Assembly (NCBI GenBank): GCA_903928045.1
Contig: CAIYPH010000608.1
Span: 1 to 7,356, forward strand
From: an uncultured Rhodospirillales bacterium
GTDB lineage: Bacteria > Pseudomonadota > Alphaproteobacteria > Acetobacterales > Acetobacteraceae
Direction of reading: 5' to 3'
Length of the DNA: 7,356 nucleotides
A program made the translations under genes and the position numbers. Each line of letters opens with the position of its first letter. Position 1 is the first letter of the stretch. Shown one piece after another: positions 6,359-7,356 of the stretch. The notes under the pieces are model-generated. The model searched no databases, was not told the origin of the DNA, and saw nothing but the letters and a program-made list of their open reading frames with translations.

Positions 6359-7324
6359 ATGACCCTGCTGATCACCGGCGCGGCCGGGCATGTCGGGCGG
6401 GAATTGGTGCGGCAGGCCGCGGCCCAGGGGCTGGCGGTGATCGCGCTGCACCGCGGCACGGCGCCGCCGGATGGCCAGGCGCCGGGCGTCACCTGGCATC
6501 ACCTCGACCTCGATGATGCCACCGCCGTGGCGGCGTTCGCCGCCGCGACGCCGATCGATGCCTGCATCCATGCCGCCGCCATCTCCAACGAGGTCTACGC
6601 CCGGCCCAATCCGCCAGCCGCCTTCGCCACCAATTGCGGCGCCACCGTCGCTTTGCTTGATGCGGCGAAGGCTCATGGCTGGCGGCGCTTCCTGCTGGTC
6701 AGCACCGGCTCGGTGTTCCAGCGCCGCGCCGACCTGGTGACACCCATCCTGGAGGATGAGCCGCCGCAGCCCGGCAATGTCTACGGCACCACCAAGGTGG
6801 TGGCCGAACAGATGGTGGAGATGTACCGGCGGGAATTCGCGCTCTCCGCCGCCGCAATCCGGATATCCTGGGTCTACGGTCCCCCGGTGGTCAGCCTTTC
6901 CCCAGCGCGGGGGCCGATCCCCTCCTTCGCGTTGCGCGCCCTCCGCGGTGAGGCGATCCAGGAGAGCGGCGGGGACTTCGCCGCGAGCTTCACCCATGTC
7001 AGCGACGTCGCCGCCGGGCTGCTCGCGGCCGTCGCGGCCGAAACGCTGCGGCACGGGATGTATCACCTCGGCCATGGCGTGAATTTCCCCGCCGCAGCGG
7101 TCGCCGCAGCGGTGAGGGCCGCCTGCCCGGGGGCGGTGCTCGATCTCGGGCCGGGCACCGAGCCATGGACGCGCTACACCGCGCTGCGCGCTCCGCTCGC
7201 GGGCAACCGGCTCGCCGCTGACACCGGCTTCACCCCCTCCGTCTCGCTGGCGGTGGGGGTGGGCGCCTATGTCGAATGGCTCCGGCAGCACCAGGACCTA
7301 TGGCCGGCGAAGGATGAATCCTGA
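6359..7324 (+). CDS. NAD-dependent epimerase/dehydratase family protein (extended SDR)
   Basis: This is a 321-residue cytosolic oxidoreductase or epimerase of the extended short-chain dehydrogenase/reductase superfamily, probably acting on a nucleotide sugar or related carbonyl/hydroxyl substrate. The Rossmann motif TGAAGHVG (6-13, GxxGxxG) is at the N-terminus, HAAA at 71-74 is the usual cofactor-pocket strand, STGSVF (115-120) supplies the Ser/Thr, and Y142-G-T-T-K146 is the catalytic YxxxK. RISWVYGP (168-175) and FTHVSDVAAG (211-220) match the substrate-side signatures of the family. Start at 6359 is preferred: AGGGGAG lies eight bases upstream and the Rossmann strand begins at residue 2. 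The in-frame ATG at 6317 abuts the tRNA CCA end and would have the tRNA as its ribosome-binding region. Exact substrate is unknown; a UDP-sugar epimerase and a lactone/uronate dehydrogenase are among the options. Confidence 0.88.
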   Translation: MTLLITGAAGHVGRELVRQAAAQGLAVIALHRGTAPPDGQAPGVTWHHLDLDDATAVAAFAAATPIDACIHAAAISNEVYARPNPPAAFATNCGATVALLDAAKAHGWRRFLLVSTGSVFQRRADLVTPILEDEPPQPGNVYGTTKVVAEQMVEMYRREFALSAAAIRISWVYGPPVVSLSPARGPIPSFALRALRGEAIQESGGDFAASFTHVSDVAAGLLAAVAAETLRHGMYHLGHGVNFPAAAVAAAVRAACPGAVLDLGPGTEPWTRYTALRAPLAGNRLAADTGFTPSVSLAVGVGAYVEWLRQHQDLWPAKDES

Positions 7325-7336
7325 TAAATTACCTTT

Positions 7337-7351
7337 GTTCGAATTTTGTTC
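7337..7351 (+). promoter_or_regulatory. Alphaproteobacterial LexA (SOS) box
   Basis: A perfect GTTC-N7-GTTC direct repeat (GTTC at 7337-7340 and 7348-7351), extended as TTTGTTC repeats with an 11-bp period, lies in the AT-rich 32 bases after the SDR stop. GTTC-N7-GTTC is the established LexA operator of Alphaproteobacteria. The right half-site directly abuts TTGAC, a -35-like element, so a LexA dimer would block RNA polymerase. The regulated gene lies beyond the window. Confidence 0.75.
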
Positions 7352-7356
7352 TTGAC
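7352..7356 (+). promoter_or_regulatory. Putative -35 element (TTGAC, cut by window edge)
   Basis: TTGAC matches the first five bases of the sigma-70 -35 consensus and directly follows the LexA-type box. The window ends here, so neither the -10 element nor the downstream gene can be seen. Confidence 0.5.

Noticed and set aside
6323..7291. Long minus-strand open frame opposite the SDR gene (322 codons)
   Set aside because: Low-complexity Arg/Gly/His-rich composition and no motif; the plus strand has a full SDR with both GxxGxxG and YxxxK.
1..7356. CRISPR arrays, insertion sequences, toxin-antitoxin or phage genes
   Set aside because: Reading through the window, I found no regularly spaced repeats, transposase motifs, terminal inverted repeats or small paired ORFs of those families.

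Overview
The window is GC-rich, has dense gene packing and short intergenic gaps, and fits an alphaproteobacterium. An Acetobacteraceae/Rhodospirillales-type genome is my guess from overall style, not something proven. The best direct support for Alphaproteobacteria is a GTTC-N7-GTTC LexA-type operator at the right edge.

Left block (1-2689, + strand): the 3' part of a gene for a family-1 (sugar-type) extracellular solute-binding protein, followed without any gap by two CUT1-type ABC permease genes (MalF/UgpA-like and MalG/UgpE-like). The junctions are TAATG and ATGA overlaps, so the three are one translationally coupled operon. No ATPase gene follows. It must lie upstream of the window, lie elsewhere, or be shared with another transporter.

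Middle block (6069 down to 2694, - strand): a TTG-started lipoprotein of the NodT/TolC outer-membrane efflux factor family, then a 482-residue polytopic membrane protein that looks like a GT-C-type (ArnT/PMT-like) glycosyltransferase, then a small exported protein with four WxxGx[W/Y/V] repeats. Gaps are 61 and 27 bp, so one minus-strand transcription unit is plausible. A perfect 9-bp stem-loop sits between the last two genes, and its 3' arm contains the Shine-Dalgarno sequence of the last gene. The last gene meets the permease operon tail to tail, with 4 bp between stop codons.

Right block (6240-7356, + strand): a complete tRNA-Arg(UCU) with encoded CCA, then 42 bp later an extended short-chain dehydrogenase/reductase (NAD-dependent epimerase/dehydratase family). 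After its stop, the last 32 bases are AT-rich. They hold a perfect GTTC-N7-GTTC box directly abutting a TTGAC -35-like element, so the gene just beyond the window edge is probably SOS-regulated. No mobile element, CRISPR array or obvious new multi-gene system is visible. The points most worth a second look are the SOS-type promoter at the edge, the hairpin covering a ribosome-binding site, and the unusual pairing of an efflux outer-membrane factor with a glycosyltransferase-like protein and a WxxGxW protein.
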